A stretch of DNA of 64,000 nt from assembly GCF_019793435.1 (NCBI RefSeq), contig NZ_JAILYH010000008.1, forward strand, positions 1 through 64,000. The letters run 5' to 3'. The notes under the pieces are model-generated. The model searched no databases, was not told the DNA's origin, and worked only from the letters and a program-made list of their open reading frames with translations. Position 1 is the stretch's first letter, and each line of letters starts with the position of its first letter. Below are positions 7,837 to 17,476 of this stretch, piece after piece. A program made the translations under genes and the position numbers. This DNA comes from Rhizobium redzepovicii. Lineage in GTDB: Bacteria > Pseudomonadota > Alphaproteobacteria > Rhizobiales > Rhizobiaceae.

Positions 7837-10800
7837 ATGGCCAAGTTTTTCATCCGACGTCCGATTTTCGCCTGGGTCATTGCGATCACCATCATGCTCG
7901 CCGGCCTGCTGGCGATCTTCACGCTGTCGATCTCGCAATATCCCGACATCGCTCCGACGACGGTCCGCATCAACGCCACCTATCGGGGTGCGAGTGCCGA
8001 GACCGTCGAGAAATCGGTGACGACGATCATCGAGGATGGCATGACCGGCCTCGACGACCTGACCTACATGACCTCGACCTCGTCGACAGGTTCGGCCAGC
8101 ATCCAGCTGACCTTCGGAACGAGCGCCGACCCGGATATCGCCCAGGTGCAGGTGCAGAACAAGCTGCAGCTGGTTCAGTCGCAGCTTCCGAGCGACGTCA
8201 TCGATGCCGGCATCAGCGTCACCCGCTCGACCTCGAGCATCCTTCTGGTCGGCTCGCTGGTTTCCACCGACGGCAAGCGCAACTCGGTCGACCTCGGCAA
8301 CATTCTGTCGACCTCGATCGAGGATCAGATCCAGCGCCTGGAAGGCGTCGGCAGCATCAACGTTTTCGGTTCGGGATATGCCATGCGCGTCTGGCTCGAT
8401 CCCTTCAAGCTGCTGAAATATCAGTTGACGCCCAGCGACGTCACCGCGGCCATCCAGGCGCAGAACACCCAGGTTTCCGTCGGTTCGCTCGGCGCCCAGC
8501 CGGCCATTCCCGGCCAGCAGATAAACGTCACCATCACCGCGCAAAGCCAGCTGACCACCGTCGCCGATTTTGAGCACATCATCCTGAAGGTCGAGAAGGA
8601 TGGCGCGACGGTCCGCTTGAGCGACGTCTCGCGCATCGAGATCGGCCAGGAAAGCTATGGCGGCAATTCGCGTTACAACGGCCAGCCCTCGACCGGTTTT
8701 GCCGTCAATCTCGCGATTGGCGCCAACGCCATCGATACCGCCGCCCGCGTGCGCTCGGCGCTCGATGTTATCGGCCGCGGCCTGCCGCCAGGTGTGGAGA
8801 TCACCTATCCCTACGACACGACGCCCTTCGTCGAGCTGTCGATCGAAAAGGTCGTGCACACGCTGATCGAAGCGATAGTGCTCGTTTTCGTCGTCCTTCT
8901 CATCTTCCTGCAGAACCTGCGGGCGACGCTGATCCCGACGATTGCCGTTCCTGTGGTGCTGCTCGGCACCTTCGGGGTGCTGGCGGTCACCGGCTACTCG
9001 ATCAATACCTTGACAATGTTCGCCATGGTGCTGGCGATCGGCCTTCTCGTCGACGACGCTATCGTCGTCGTCGAAAACGTCGAACGCATCATGTCCGAAG
9101 AGAAGCTCTCGCCGATCGAGGCGACGGAAAAATCGATGGGCGAGATCACCGGCGCCATTGTCGGCATCGCGCTCGTATTGACCGCCGTATTCATTCCGAT
9201 GGCCTTCTTCGGCGGTTCGACCGGCATTATCTATCGCCAGTTCTCGATCACCATCGTCTCGGCCATGCTGCTGTCGGCGCTCGTCGCGCTCGTGCTGACG
9301 CCGGCCCTTTGCGCCACGATGCTGAAACCGGTCGGCGAACACAGGAAGCACCGTGTCGGCGACTGGTTCAACCGCAACTTCACGCGCTCGACCAACGGTT
9401 ATATCGGCGCCATCGGCTATCTGTTGAAACGGCCGATCCGCGTCATGGTGGTCTTCCTGCTCGTCGGCGCCGGCTGCGCCTATCTCTTCACCCGCCTGCC
9501 GAGCTCCTTCCTGCCGCAGGAAGACCAGGGCGTGCTGCTGACGATCGTCACCACGCCGCCGGGCTCGACCACCCAGCAGACCCAGGCAGTGGTCGAGAAG
9601 GTCGAGAAATATTACCGTGAAAACGAGAAGGACGCGGTCGAATCCGTGTTCGGCGCGCTCGGCTTCGGCTTCAACGGATCCGGCCAGAACAGCGCCATCG
9701 TCTTCACCAAGCTCAAGGATTTCGCAAAACGCACCGATCCCAAGCTCAGCGCCCAATCGGTCGTCAACCGTGCGCTCGGCAATTTCTTTGCGATCCGCGA
9801 GGCGCAGGTTTTCGCCCTCCTGCCGCCGGCGATCCAGGGTCTTGGCGTATCGAGCGGCTTCTCCATGTATCTCGTCGATACCGGTGGCCACGGCAATGAC
9901 GCCTTGACAGCCGCCTCCAAGCGGCTGATTCAGATGGGCAACACCTCGGGCAAGATCGTGGCGCTGCGCACCAGCAACAAGGAAGTCGAGCCGCAGATGC
10001 GAATCGTGCTCGATCAGGAGAAGATCGGCGCCATGGGCGTCGACATCGCCTCGGTCAATTCGATGCTGTCGATCATCTTCACCGGCCGCGACGTCAACGA
10101 CTTCACCCTGAACGGCGAAATCAAACCGGTCTACGTCGAGGGCGATGCCCCCTTCCGCATGCAGCCCGATGACCTCAACCACTGGTATGCGCGCAACAAC
10201 GACGGCGAAATGGTGCCCTTCTCCGCCTTTACCAAGACGGAATGGGTGAAGGGTGCGCCCTCGCTTGCCCGCTTCAACGCCGTCAGCGCCATCCCGCTCG
10301 ACGGGGCTTCGGCTCCCGGAGTGTCGTCCGGCGATGCGATGAACCAGATGGAAGCGCTGACCGAACAGCTCGGCGGCGGGTATACGGTCGCATGGCAGGG
10401 CATTTCCTATCAGGAGCGCCTTTCCGGGTCACAGGCGCCGATGCTCTATGCGATCTCCGTTTTGGTCGTCTTCCTTTGCCTGGCAGCACTTTACGAAAGC
10501 TGGTCGATTCCCTTCTCGGTGATCATGGCGGTGCCCGTCGGCATTCTCGGAGCGCTGACGGCAGCAACGCTCTTCGGTCAGGCGAACGATGTCTATTTCA
10601 AAGTCGGCCTGCTGACGACCATCGGGCTGGCGGCGAAGAACGCGATCCTGATCGTCGAGTTCGCCAAGGACCGCATGGAAAGCGGCATGGGGCTCTACGA
10701 GGCGACATTGGAAGCGGCGAGATTGCGCCTGCGGCCGATCATCATGACCTCGCTTGCTTTCATTCTCGGCGTTGTGCCGCTGGCGATCGCGACAGGCGCG

Positions 10801-10947
10801 GGTTCGGCGGCACAGAACGCCATCGGTATCGGCGTTCTCGGCGGCATGCTGGCGGCGACGATGCTCGGAATTTTCTTCGTGCCGTCGTTTTTCGTCGTCA
10901 TCCGACGCATCTTTGCCACAGGCGGCAAAAATGCGGCAGGAGTGTGA
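7837..10947 (+). CDS. RND multidrug efflux permease, AcrB/MexB (HAE-1) type
   Basis: A 1036-residue proton-driven inner-membrane pump. The N-terminus (Phe-Phe-Ile-Arg-Arg-Pro-Ile-Phe-Ala-Trp-Val) is the family signature. It is followed by the periplasmic porter domain, membrane segments containing the proton-relay Asp-Asp pair (in Gly-Leu-Leu-Val-Asp-Asp-Ala-Ile-Val, about residues 405-406), a second periplasmic loop and the C-terminal six helices. Length is normal for HAE-1 pumps. Neighbours supply the adaptor and the outer-membrane channel, so the complex is complete. Substrates cannot be inferred. Confidence 0.95.
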   Translation: MAKFFIRRPIFAWVIAITIMLAGLLAIFTLSISQYPDIAPTTVRINATYRGASAETVEKSVTTIIEDGMTGLDDLTYMTSTSSTGSASIQLTFGTSADPDIAQVQVQNKLQLVQSQLPSDVIDAGISVTRSTSSILLVGSLVSTDGKRNSVDLGNILSTSIEDQIQRLEGVGSINVFGSGYAMRVWLDPFKLLKYQLTPSDVTAAIQAQNTQVSVGSLGAQPAIPGQQINVTITAQSQLTTVADFEHIILKVEKDGATVRLSDVSRIEIGQESYGGNSRYNGQPSTGFAVNLAIGANAIDTAARVRSALDVIGRGLPPGVEITYPYDTTPFVELSIEKVVHTLIEAIVLVFVVLLIFLQNLRATLIPTIAVPVVLLGTFGVLAVTGYSINTLTMFAMVLAIGLLVDDAIVVVENVERIMSEEKLSPIEATEKSMGEITGAIVGIALVLTAVFIPMAFFGGSTGIIYRQFSITIVSAMLLSALVALVLTPALCATMLKPVGEHRKHRVGDWFNRNFTRSTNGYIGAIGYLLKRPIRVMVVFLLVGAGCAYLFTRLPSSFLPQEDQGVLLTIVTTPPGSTTQQTQAVVEKVEKYYRENEKDAVESVFGALGFGFNGSGQNSAIVFTKLKDFAKRTDPKLSAQSVVNRALGNFFAIREAQVFALLPPAIQGLGVSSGFSMYLVDTGGHGNDALTAASKRLIQMGNTSGKIVALRTSNKEVEPQMRIVLDQEKIGAMGVDIASVNSMLSIIFTGRDVNDFTLNGEIKPVYVEGDAPFRMQPDDLNHWYARNNDGEMVPFSAFTKTEWVKGAPSLARFNAVSAIPLDGASAPGVSSGDAMNQMEALTEQLGGGYTVAWQGISYQERLSGSQAPMLYAISVLVVFLCLAALYESWSIPFSVIMAVPVGILGALTAATLFGQANDVYFKVGLLTTIGLAAKNAILIVEFAKDRMESGMGLYEATLEAARLRLRPIIMTSLAFILGVVPLAIATGAGSAAQNAIGIGVLGGMLAATMLGIFFVPSFFVVIRRIFATGGKNAAGV

Positions 10948-11097
10948 TATAAATGCACTGTGATAATGCTGTCGGCGTTGCTACATTGCGCCCGACTGCT
11001 TCGGAATGGTGTTTTTGGTAAAACGAGGCGCGGCGGCCGATAGTGAAGCATGAAGCTTCGGACAAGAATTGACTTGCTCGAGTACAGGATGAAATGA

Positions 11098-12540
11098 ATG
11101 GTATCTCTTCGTTTTGCCGCTACACCGGCATTATTGTTATTGTTGTCGGGCTGCGTTGTTGGCCCGGATCATGTTCCTCCTGAGATGCCGCTGCCCGCTA
11201 AATTCGGAGAGGGCGGAACGAAGAGTGTAGGCGATGTTGCTACTGCCGCCTGGTGGACCGCCTTCAACGACCCCAAACTGAATGGCTATGTCAAGGCCGG
11301 CCTCGATCAGAACCTAACTGTCCAGCAGGCGATCGAGCGCATCAATGCGGCCTCCGCCAACGTCACCACCGCCGGTGCCGGCGCCCTGCCGAACCTGACG
11401 GTCGGCGGCTCGCACACGATCAGCGGCCAGAAGGGCGAGCTGCGCACGCAGTTCGACACGCGCAACACCAGTGCCGGCGACGTCCAGCTGAGCTGGTTGC
11501 TCGATCTCTTCGGCCTCTACAAGCGCAGCACCGAGAGCGCGCTTGCTTCGCTCGATTCCGCCTACGCATCCGCCGATGTCGCCAAGCTGACCCTGGTGCA
11601 GGATCTCGTCTCGAGCTATATCGACGTTCGCTACTATCAACAGCGCCTGGCGCTCTCGAGAGCCAACCTGAAGTCGCGTCAGGAAACCTACGAGCTCACC
11701 AAATTCCAGCTTGAAGCCGGCGCCGCCTCGCGTCTTGACGTCGTCCAGGCCGAAGGCCTGGTACAATCGACGCTCGCCGAAATTCCCGGCCTCGAAACCA
11801 ACATCCGCATATCAGCCCATCACATTGCCACGTTGCTCGGCCTGCCGGCCTCGGCCCTCGTCGACGAATTGCTGAAGGGTCATGGACAGCCCGTATTCCG
11901 GGGCGGCATCAACTCCGGCATCCCGGCAGACCTGATCCGCAACCGTCCCGACGTTCGCGTCGCGGAGCGCGATCTCGCCGCGGCAACGGCCAATATCGGT
12001 GTTGCCCAGGCACAGCTTTATCCGAGCATCTCGCTCAGCGGTTCGATCTCGCCGTCCTACATCAACCAGCGCGGCATCCATGGCGGCCTGACGCCTTGGT
12101 CCTTCGGTCCGACCCTCAACCTGCCGATCTTCGATGGCGGCCGCCTGCGCGCCAACGTCAAGTCTGCACAGTCCGACGCCGCGACCGCCTACCTCAACTG
12201 GAAATCGACGGTGCTGACCTCCGTCGAGCAGGTTGAGAACGCGCTAGCCGCTGTCCGGCGTGACGCCCGCACGGTCTCGGCACTCCAGGCCCAGGTGAAG
12301 ACCACGCAGGAAACCCTCGAACTGTCGACTGCATCTTACAAGGACGGCGCCTCTTCGTTGCTCGACGTTCTCGACGCGCAGCGCCAGGTTTCGCTCGCCC
12401 AGGCAAGCCTTGCCCAGGCAGTTCAGCAGATGGCCAAGGACTATGTCTCCCTCAACATCGCGGTCGGCGGCGGCTATGCCCCCGGCGGCAAGACGACCGT
12501 AGCCAACACCACTGTCGTGGTAAAGCCGGCCAAGACCTGA
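11098..12540 (+). CDS. Outer-membrane efflux channel lipoprotein, TolC/NodT (OprM) type
   Basis: A 480-residue outer-membrane factor of the NodT/OprM branch. The signal peptide ends in a lipobox (Leu-Leu-Ser-Gly-Cys, Cys near residue 19) followed by Val-Val-Gly-Pro-Asp, typical of this family. Two OEP repeats form the helical barrel, with Ser-Leu-Ser-Gly-Ser-like beta strands near residues 310-320. A 150-base gap separates it from the permease gene, so it may have its own promoter as well as read-through. A strong terminator closes the unit. Confidence 0.92.
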   Translation: MVSLRFAATPALLLLLSGCVVGPDHVPPEMPLPAKFGEGGTKSVGDVATAAWWTAFNDPKLNGYVKAGLDQNLTVQQAIERINAASANVTTAGAGALPNLTVGGSHTISGQKGELRTQFDTRNTSAGDVQLSWLLDLFGLYKRSTESALASLDSAYASADVAKLTLVQDLVSSYIDVRYYQQRLALSRANLKSRQETYELTKFQLEAGAASRLDVVQAEGLVQSTLAEIPGLETNIRISAHHIATLLGLPASALVDELLKGHGQPVFRGGINSGIPADLIRNRPDVRVAERDLAAATANIGVAQAQLYPSISLSGSISPSYINQRGIHGGLTPWSFGPTLNLPIFDGGRLRANVKSAQSDAATAYLNWKSTVLTSVEQVENALAAVRRDARTVSALQAQVKTTQETLELSTASYKDGASSLLDVLDAQRQVSLAQASLAQAVQQMAKDYVSLNIAVGGGYAPGGKTTVANTTVVVKPAKT

Positions 12541-12570
12541 TCGGCTGCCTTGTGCCGTCTGGACATACAC

Positions 12571-12600
12571 AGCCCCGCGATCGTCTCGCGGGGCTTTTTT
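12571..12600 (+). terminator. Rho-independent terminator of the RND operon
   Basis: An AGCCCCGCGA stem pairs with CTCGCGGGGCT across a short loop and is followed by six T. It lies 30 bases after the channel gene. Confidence 0.9.
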
Positions 12601-12680
12601 CATATCGGCCGAGTTTGTATCGCGGATAATGCGCAATAAGATGAATTGGGAATCGACAAGCGAAAAGAGCTGAGGTAAAG

Positions 12681-12704
12681 CTCTGATTAAACGATTAATC
12701 AGAG
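12681..12704. promoter_or_regulatory. Probable LacI-family operator
   Basis: A perfect inverted repeat has 10-base arms (CTCTGATTAA and its complement) around the four central bases ACGA. The centre falls on a CG step, as in most LacI/PurR-family operators. It ends 12 bases before the start codon of the lacI-type gene, where it would block transcription or early elongation of the whole operon. Confidence 0.7.
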
Positions 12705-12715
12705 CGCCGTCGATC

Positions 12716-13765
12716 ATGGCTTCATCGCGTTCGGGACCGAACCTCAGCAGGATAGCGACGTCTCTCGGCGTCTCCGTCGCCACCGTCTCCAATGCGCTAT
12801 CAGGCAAGGGCCGCGTCTCCGGCCAACTGGTCGAAAGGATTCGCGAGCATGCCGCCGAGCTCGGTTATGTCCCGAGCCAGGCCGGGCGGGCGCTCCGGAC
12901 CGGCCGCAGCGGCGTTCTCGGCCTGGTGCTGCCCGATATCGCCAATCCGCTGTTCCCAAAGATCGCCCAGGCGATCGAATTCGCCGCCTCTGCCGCCGGT
13001 TACGGCGTGCTGATCGCCGATTCCCGCGGCGAGGTCGCCACCCAGACCGAGGCGATCAATCGGCTGGTCGAGCGCGGCGTCGACGGCATGGTCGTCATTC
13101 CCCGCCGCGCCACCCGCATCTCTTCGGCCGTCTGTCCTGTCGCCGTCATCGATACCCCATCGACGTCAGGCAACACAGTTGCTGCCGACCATTGGCAGGG
13201 GGGCAGCGAAATCGCCAGCCATCTCGCCGGCCTTGGCCATCGCCGCATCCTCATCATCGGCAACAATCAGGAATCCAGCGTCCAGAACGACCGCGCCGAT
13301 GGCATCCGCTCCAGCATGCGCCCGGACATGCATGCGGAAACACTGTGGATCGACAGGCTCGAGCGGGATAGCGGCAGCGGCTGCCCGCTCGGTCTCGCCG
13401 AAAAAGTCAGGCAGGGTTTCACCGCCTTCGCAGCCCTCTCCGACCTGCAGGCGCTACGGGCGCTGACAGAGTTGCAGCAGGCCGGCGTCAACATTCCCGC
13501 CGATGTCAGCGTCACCGGCTTCGACGATCTCATCTGGTCGCCGGTCGTTACGCCGTCGTTGACGACGGTTCGTATGGACATGGACGCTATTGCCGGGATT
13601 GCCGTGTCGGCACTGGTGGATACCATAAGGGCGAGCAGCATCCGGCAGGGCATGCTCGTGACCGCCGAGGTCGACCGTGTCCCCATGCAGCTGATCGTCC
13701 GCCAATCATCCGGGCCTTGCGGACCCGGCACAAAAAACCTCAGAGATGGAGAACATGTAAGATGA
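12716..13765 (+). CDS. LacI-family transcriptional regulator of the purine/ABC operon
   Basis: A 349-residue regulator. The N-terminal helix-turn-helix (about residues 10-30, Ser-Arg-Ile-Ala-Thr-Ser-Leu-Gly-Val-Ser-Val-Ala-Thr-Val-Ser-Asn) is followed by the hinge helix and a type-1 periplasmic-binding-protein fold (about 65-335). It is the first gene of the operon. Its stop overlaps the start of the substrate-binding protein gene (ATGA, 13762-13765), and the palindrome at 12681-12704 is the obvious target. By family logic it represses the operon until a small molecule binds. The inducer is unknown, but a purine or nucleoside is likely from the enzymes downstream. Confidence 0.9.
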   Translation: MASSRSGPNLSRIATSLGVSVATVSNALSGKGRVSGQLVERIREHAAELGYVPSQAGRALRTGRSGVLGLVLPDIANPLFPKIAQAIEFAASAAGYGVLIADSRGEVATQTEAINRLVERGVDGMVVIPRRATRISSAVCPVAVIDTPSTSGNTVAADHWQGGSEIASHLAGLGHRRILIIGNNQESSVQNDRADGIRSSMRPDMHAETLWIDRLERDSGSGCPLGLAEKVRQGFTAFAALSDLQALRALTELQQAGVNIPADVSVTGFDDLIWSPVVTPSLTTVRMDMDAIAGIAVSALVDTIRASSIRQGMLVTAEVDRVPMQLIVRQSSGPCGPGTKNLRDGEHVR

Positions 13766-14784
13766 AAAAAGCGCTCATTGCCTCGGCAGCACTCGCCGCC
13801 CTATCTCCGTTCGGAGCAACAGCAGCGGACCGCACATTGACCATCTCGGTCTATGCTTTTGCACAAGACGATTTCAAAACTCTGGTCTATGATCCCTTCG
13901 AAGCCAAATGCGGCTGCAAGCTCGTGGTCGAGACAGGCAATAGCGTCGAGCGTCTGGCCAAGATGGAAGCGAACAAGGCCAATCCCGTCGTCGACCTCGC
14001 CGCCGTTTCCATGGCCGATGCACTGGCTGCCTCCCGTGCAAGCCTGATCGACAAGGTCGACACCGCTAAGCTCGCCAATTTCGCCAAGCTCTACGACGTC
14101 GCCAAGGATCCGAACGGCGACGGCATGAGCGTCGGTTACACTTTCTATGCCACCTCGATCGCCTATCGTTCCGACAAGATGAAGATCGACTCCTGGGCCG
14201 ATCTCCTGAAGCCGGAATATGTCGGCCACGTCGCCTTTCCGAACGTGACGACCAACCAGGGGCCGCCGGCGCTCTACATGCTGGGCCAGGCGCTCGGAAA
14301 GGACACGCCCGATCTGAAGGGTCCGATCGAGGCGCTGGGCGAGAAGAAGGACGACATCGTCACCTTCTACGAAAAATCCTCGCAGCTCGTACAGCTGATG
14401 CAGCAGGAGGAGATTTGGGCAGCGCCGATCGGCCGTTTCTCCTGGGCAGGCTTTACCAAGCTCGACGTTCCAGTCGCCTGGGCAACGCCGAAAGAGGGTC
14501 AGACCGGCGGCATGAATGTGCTGGTGCTGACGAAAGGTTCGAAGAACCAGGATCTCGCCTTGCAGTTCATGGATTTCTGGCTTTCGACCGACATCCAGAC
14601 CAAACTCGCCGAAAAGCTGGTCGACAGTCCAGCAAACAGCGAGGTCAAGCTTTCCGAAGCCGCCGCCAACAACCTCACCTATGGCGAAGAAACGGCCAAG
14701 AGCCTCAAGCTGATCCCTTCGGCCGTCGCACTCGACAACCGCGCCGGCTGGCTGAAGTCATGGAACGACAAGGTCGGCCAGTAA
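13762..14784 (+). CDS. ABC transporter periplasmic substrate-binding protein, PotD-like class
   Basis: A 340-residue secreted binding protein. A Sec signal peptide (residues 1-21, cleavage after Ala-Thr-Ala-Ala) precedes a type-2 periplasmic-binding fold of the spermidine/putrescine, iron and phosphonate class. Residues 43-49 contain a Cys-Gly-Cys. I chose the ATG at 13762 because it gives the signal peptide and overlaps the preceding stop by the ATGA arrangement, which suggests translational coupling. The permeases and ATPase follow directly. Class-based naming would suggest polyamines, but the cotranscribed enzymes act on purine nucleosides, so the real ligand may be a nucleoside or related compound. 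Confidence 0.85.
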   Translation: MKKALIASAALAALSPFGATAADRTLTISVYAFAQDDFKTLVYDPFEAKCGCKLVVETGNSVERLAKMEANKANPVVDLAAVSMADALAASRASLIDKVDTAKLANFAKLYDVAKDPNGDGMSVGYTFYATSIAYRSDKMKIDSWADLLKPEYVGHVAFPNVTTNQGPPALYMLGQALGKDTPDLKGPIEALGEKKDDIVTFYEKSSQLVQLMQQEEIWAAPIGRFSWAGFTKLDVPVAWATPKEGQTGGMNVLVLTKGSKNQDLALQFMDFWLSTDIQTKLAEKLVDSPANSEVKLSEAAANNLTYGEETAKSLKLIPSAVALDNRAGWLKSWNDKVGQ

Positions 14785-14850
14785 GGCCTGCGTGAGAACC
14801 GGTCCCGGCGCCCTGCCGGGACCATCCTCTGTCCGCTCGAAAGGCGCCTC

Positions 14851-15678
14851 ATGTTCCAGAACCGCGCAGAAGCCATGGCGCTGGCCTTGCCGGCAGCCGT
14901 CTTCGCGACCGTGGTCTTCCTGCTGCCCGTCGCAGTCTTGCTGTCGGAGGGCTTCCGTGCCGGCGGCGCCTGGACACTGTCGGCCTATGCCGGTTTCTTC
15001 TCCGAGACGCTGAACCGCACCGTTTTCCTGCGCAGCTTCCGGCTCGGCCTCGAAGTCACCGCCGTCTCGGCGGTCATCGGTTATGCCGCAGCCTTTGCTA
15101 TTGTGAACCTGCCGCCGACTGGCAAGGGTCGCATGATCGGCCTCATCACCCTGCCGCTGATGATCTCGCCGGTGGCGCGCACCTATGCCTGGATCGTCAT
15201 TCTCGGCCGCACCGGCATCGTCAACCAGGCGATAACGGGCCTCGGCCTCAGCGGCGAGCCGCTGCGGCTGCTGTTCACCGAGACCGCCGTGTTCATCGGC
15301 CTCCTGCAGCTCTTTCTGCCGCTGATGATCCTCTCCTTGATCAGTGCGCTCGAGAACATGCCGAAGGATGCGATTCCCGCTGCCCGCGTGCTCGGCGCCA
15401 ACTGGTTCCAGGTCTTTTGGAAAGTCATCCTGCCGCTGACCAGGGAAGGCCTCGTCGTCGGCGGCACGCTTGTCTTCACCGGATCGCTGACCGCCTATAT
15501 CACCCCTGCCGTGCTCGGCGGCTCCAAGGTGCTGATGTTGGAAACGCTGCTGTATCAGCAGGTTTCCGTCGCCAATGATTTCGTCTCGGCCAGCGTCATC
15601 GCCTTCATCCTGATCATCATGAGCTTTGCGGCCAACATCCTGCTGAAACGGCTTGCGACGGCAAGGAGCCGCCGATGA
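14851..15678 (+). CDS. ABC transporter permease, PotB-like
   Basis: A 275-residue inner-membrane permease with about six helices, starting with a hydrophobic segment at residues 10-32. The BPD_transp_1 coupling region with the EAA-type motif is near residues 175-200 (Ala-Ala-Arg-Val-Leu-Gly-Ala-Asn-Trp-Phe-Gln). It forms a heterodimer with the next permease, whose start overlaps its stop (ATGA at 15675). The pairing and gene order match PotABCD-type importers. Confidence 0.88.
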   Translation: MFQNRAEAMALALPAAVFATVVFLLPVAVLLSEGFRAGGAWTLSAYAGFFSETLNRTVFLRSFRLGLEVTAVSAVIGYAAAFAIVNLPPTGKGRMIGLITLPLMISPVARTYAWIVILGRTGIVNQAITGLGLSGEPLRLLFTETAVFIGLLQLFLPLMILSLISALENMPKDAIPAARVLGANWFQVFWKVILPLTREGLVVGGTLVFTGSLTAYITPAVLGGSKVLMLETLLYQQVSVANDFVSASVIAFILIIMSFAANILLKRLATARSRR

Positions 15679-16454
15679 CCCTGCGCCTGTTTTCGCCCAT
15701 TGTGCTTTTCCTGCTGTTGGTCTTTCTGATCGGTCCCTTCCTGATCATCATCGCCGCGTCGCTGTCGGCAGGCGATACGCTGGCCTTCCCGCCGCAAGGA
15801 CTGTCGCTGCGCTGGGTGATGAAGGTGTTCACCGTCGAGAGTTTCCGCGACAGCTTCGCCATGTCGATGTTCCTTGCCGTCTTCGGGACGCTCGCAGCCC
15901 TCGTCCTCGGCATCCCGGCCGCCTATGCCCTGTCGCGCTACCGGCTGCCGGCGGCCGAAACCGTCCGCACCGTCGTCTCGCTGCCGATCATCGTGCCCGG
16001 CATCATCGTCGGCCTGGCGCTGCTGCGTTATCTCGTCGTGCCCTTCGGCTTCAACATCACGCTGGCGCTCTTCTTTGCCCATACCGCCCTTGTACTGCCC
16101 TATGCCGTGCGCGTCGTCTCGGCGAGCCTCGACAATCTGCGCTCGGATATCGAGGAGGCCGCCGTCCTGCTCGGCTCCTCCAGGCTCGGCGCCTTCTTCC
16201 GCGTGGTGATACCGAATATCCGCGGCGGCATTCTTGCAGCCTTCATCCTCGGCTTTGTTACCAGCTTCAACCAGGTGCCTGTCTCCCTCTTCCTTTCCGG
16301 TCCCGGCGTCAGGACGCTGCCGGTCGACATGCTCGGCTACATGGAAACCACCTACGACCCGTCCATTGCGGCGCTCTCCGCCCTTCTCGCCTTTCTCTCC
16401 ATCGGCATCGTCTTCCTCGCCGAACGTTTCCTGGGATTCTCGCGTTATGTCTGA
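15675..16454 (+). CDS. ABC transporter permease, PotC-like
   Basis: A 259-residue inner-membrane permease, the second half of the importer channel. The first helix lies at residues 7-30. The EAA-type loop (Glu-Glu-Ala-Ala-Val-Leu-Leu-Gly-Ser-Ser, about 160-170) contacts the ATPase. Its start overlaps the previous stop by four bases, and its own 3' end overlaps the ATPase start by eight bases, so the three genes are tightly coupled. Confidence 0.88.
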   Translation: MTLRLFSPIVLFLLLVFLIGPFLIIIAASLSAGDTLAFPPQGLSLRWVMKVFTVESFRDSFAMSMFLAVFGTLAALVLGIPAAYALSRYRLPAAETVRTVVSLPIIVPGIIVGLALLRYLVVPFGFNITLALFFAHTALVLPYAVRVVSASLDNLRSDIEEAAVLLGSSRLGAFFRVVIPNIRGGILAAFILGFVTSFNQVPVSLFLSGPGVRTLPVDMLGYMETTYDPSIAALSALLAFLSIGIVFLAERFLGFSRYV

Positions 16455-17472
16455 TGCCTATCTTCAACTCGACAAGCTGACGCTTGCCTATGGCGATACG
16501 GTTGCGGTCGGAAATCTCGACCTCGCGATCGGCAAGGGCGAACTGGTGGCGCTGCTCGGCCCCTCGGGCTGCGGCAAGACGACAACGATGCGCGCCATCG
16601 CCGGCCTGCTGACGCCTGCCTCCGGCCGCATCCGCCTCGACGGCGCCGATATCACCCGCGTCTCAGCCAACAAACGCGCCGTCGGCCTCGTCTTCCAGTC
16701 CTACGCGCTTTTCCCGCATCTGACGGTCCATGAGAATGTCGCTTTCGGCCTGCGTCTCAAAGGCATCTCGGGCGCCGATCTCGACGCCCGCGTCGGCGCT
16801 GGCCTCAAATCCGTCGGCCTCGCCGCCTTCGCGAGCCGCAAGCCGGCCGAACTCTCCGGCGGCCAGCAGCAGCGTGTGGCCCTCGCCCGCTCAATGGTGA
16901 TGGAGCCGAAAGTGCTGCTGCTTGACGAGCCGCTCTCCAATCTCGATGCCCGGCTACGCCTCGAAATGCGCGCCGAATTGCAGCGCGTCCAGAAGGAAAC
17001 CGGGGTCACCATGATCTTCGTGACTCACGATCAGGTGGAGGCTTTGGCGCTCGCCGACCGCATCGTCGTCATGCTGAACGGCGGCATTGAGCAGATCGGT
17101 ACGCCTGAGGAGATCTACAATCATCCCGCCTCCGCCTTCGTCGCCGATTTCGTCGGCTTCGAGAATGTCTTTGCGCTGAAGGATGGAAAGCTTGCGACGC
17201 CGAACGGCCCAGTCGCGCTTTCCGCTCCGGTCGCAGACGCCGGGGCGGGCCTCGCCTGGCGTCCGCGCATGGTGAACCTTGGCTCCGGTCCATTCCAGGG
17301 CACCGTGCGCGGCACCTCTTTCGCCGGCAATACCCGCGAATATCTCCTTGATACGCCGCTTGGGCCCATCAAGGCCGAGATCGATGCACGCCTGCCGCCG
17401 CACGAGATCGGCAGCGCGCTCGCCTTCGACCTGCCGGTTGCCGGTGCGGCCAACCTCAAACGGTTCGGGTGA
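16447..17472 (+). CDS. ABC transporter ATP-binding protein, PotA-like with TOBE domain
   Basis: A 341-residue ATPase that powers the importer. Walker A (Gly-Pro-Ser-Gly-Cys-Gly-Lys-Thr-Thr, about residues 38-46), the Q-loop, the signature Leu-Ser-Gly-Gly-Gln-Gln-Gln (about 137-143), Walker B ending Leu-Leu-Leu-Asp-Glu-Pro and the switch His are all present. A TOBE-like C-terminal domain covers about 270-335. The ATG at 16447 is preferred: the frame is open further left but only through the permease gene. All key residues look intact. Confidence 0.9.
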   Translation: MSDAYLQLDKLTLAYGDTVAVGNLDLAIGKGELVALLGPSGCGKTTTMRAIAGLLTPASGRIRLDGADITRVSANKRAVGLVFQSYALFPHLTVHENVAFGLRLKGISGADLDARVGAGLKSVGLAAFASRKPAELSGGQQQRVALARSMVMEPKVLLLDEPLSNLDARLRLEMRAELQRVQKETGVTMIFVTHDQVEALALADRIVVMLNGGIEQIGTPEEIYNHPASAFVADFVGFENVFALKDGKLATPNGPVALSAPVADAGAGLAWRPRMVNLGSGPFQGTVRGTSFAGNTREYLLDTPLGPIKAEIDARLPPHEIGSALAFDLPVAGAANLKRFG

Positions 17473-17476
17473 AGTC

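Noticed and set aside
7816..10182. A 788-codon open frame on the minus strand opposite the RND permease
   Set aside because: It is antisense to an unmistakable RND pump gene; the product is an Arg/Asp/Gly-rich sequence typical of complement-strand frames in GC-rich DNA.
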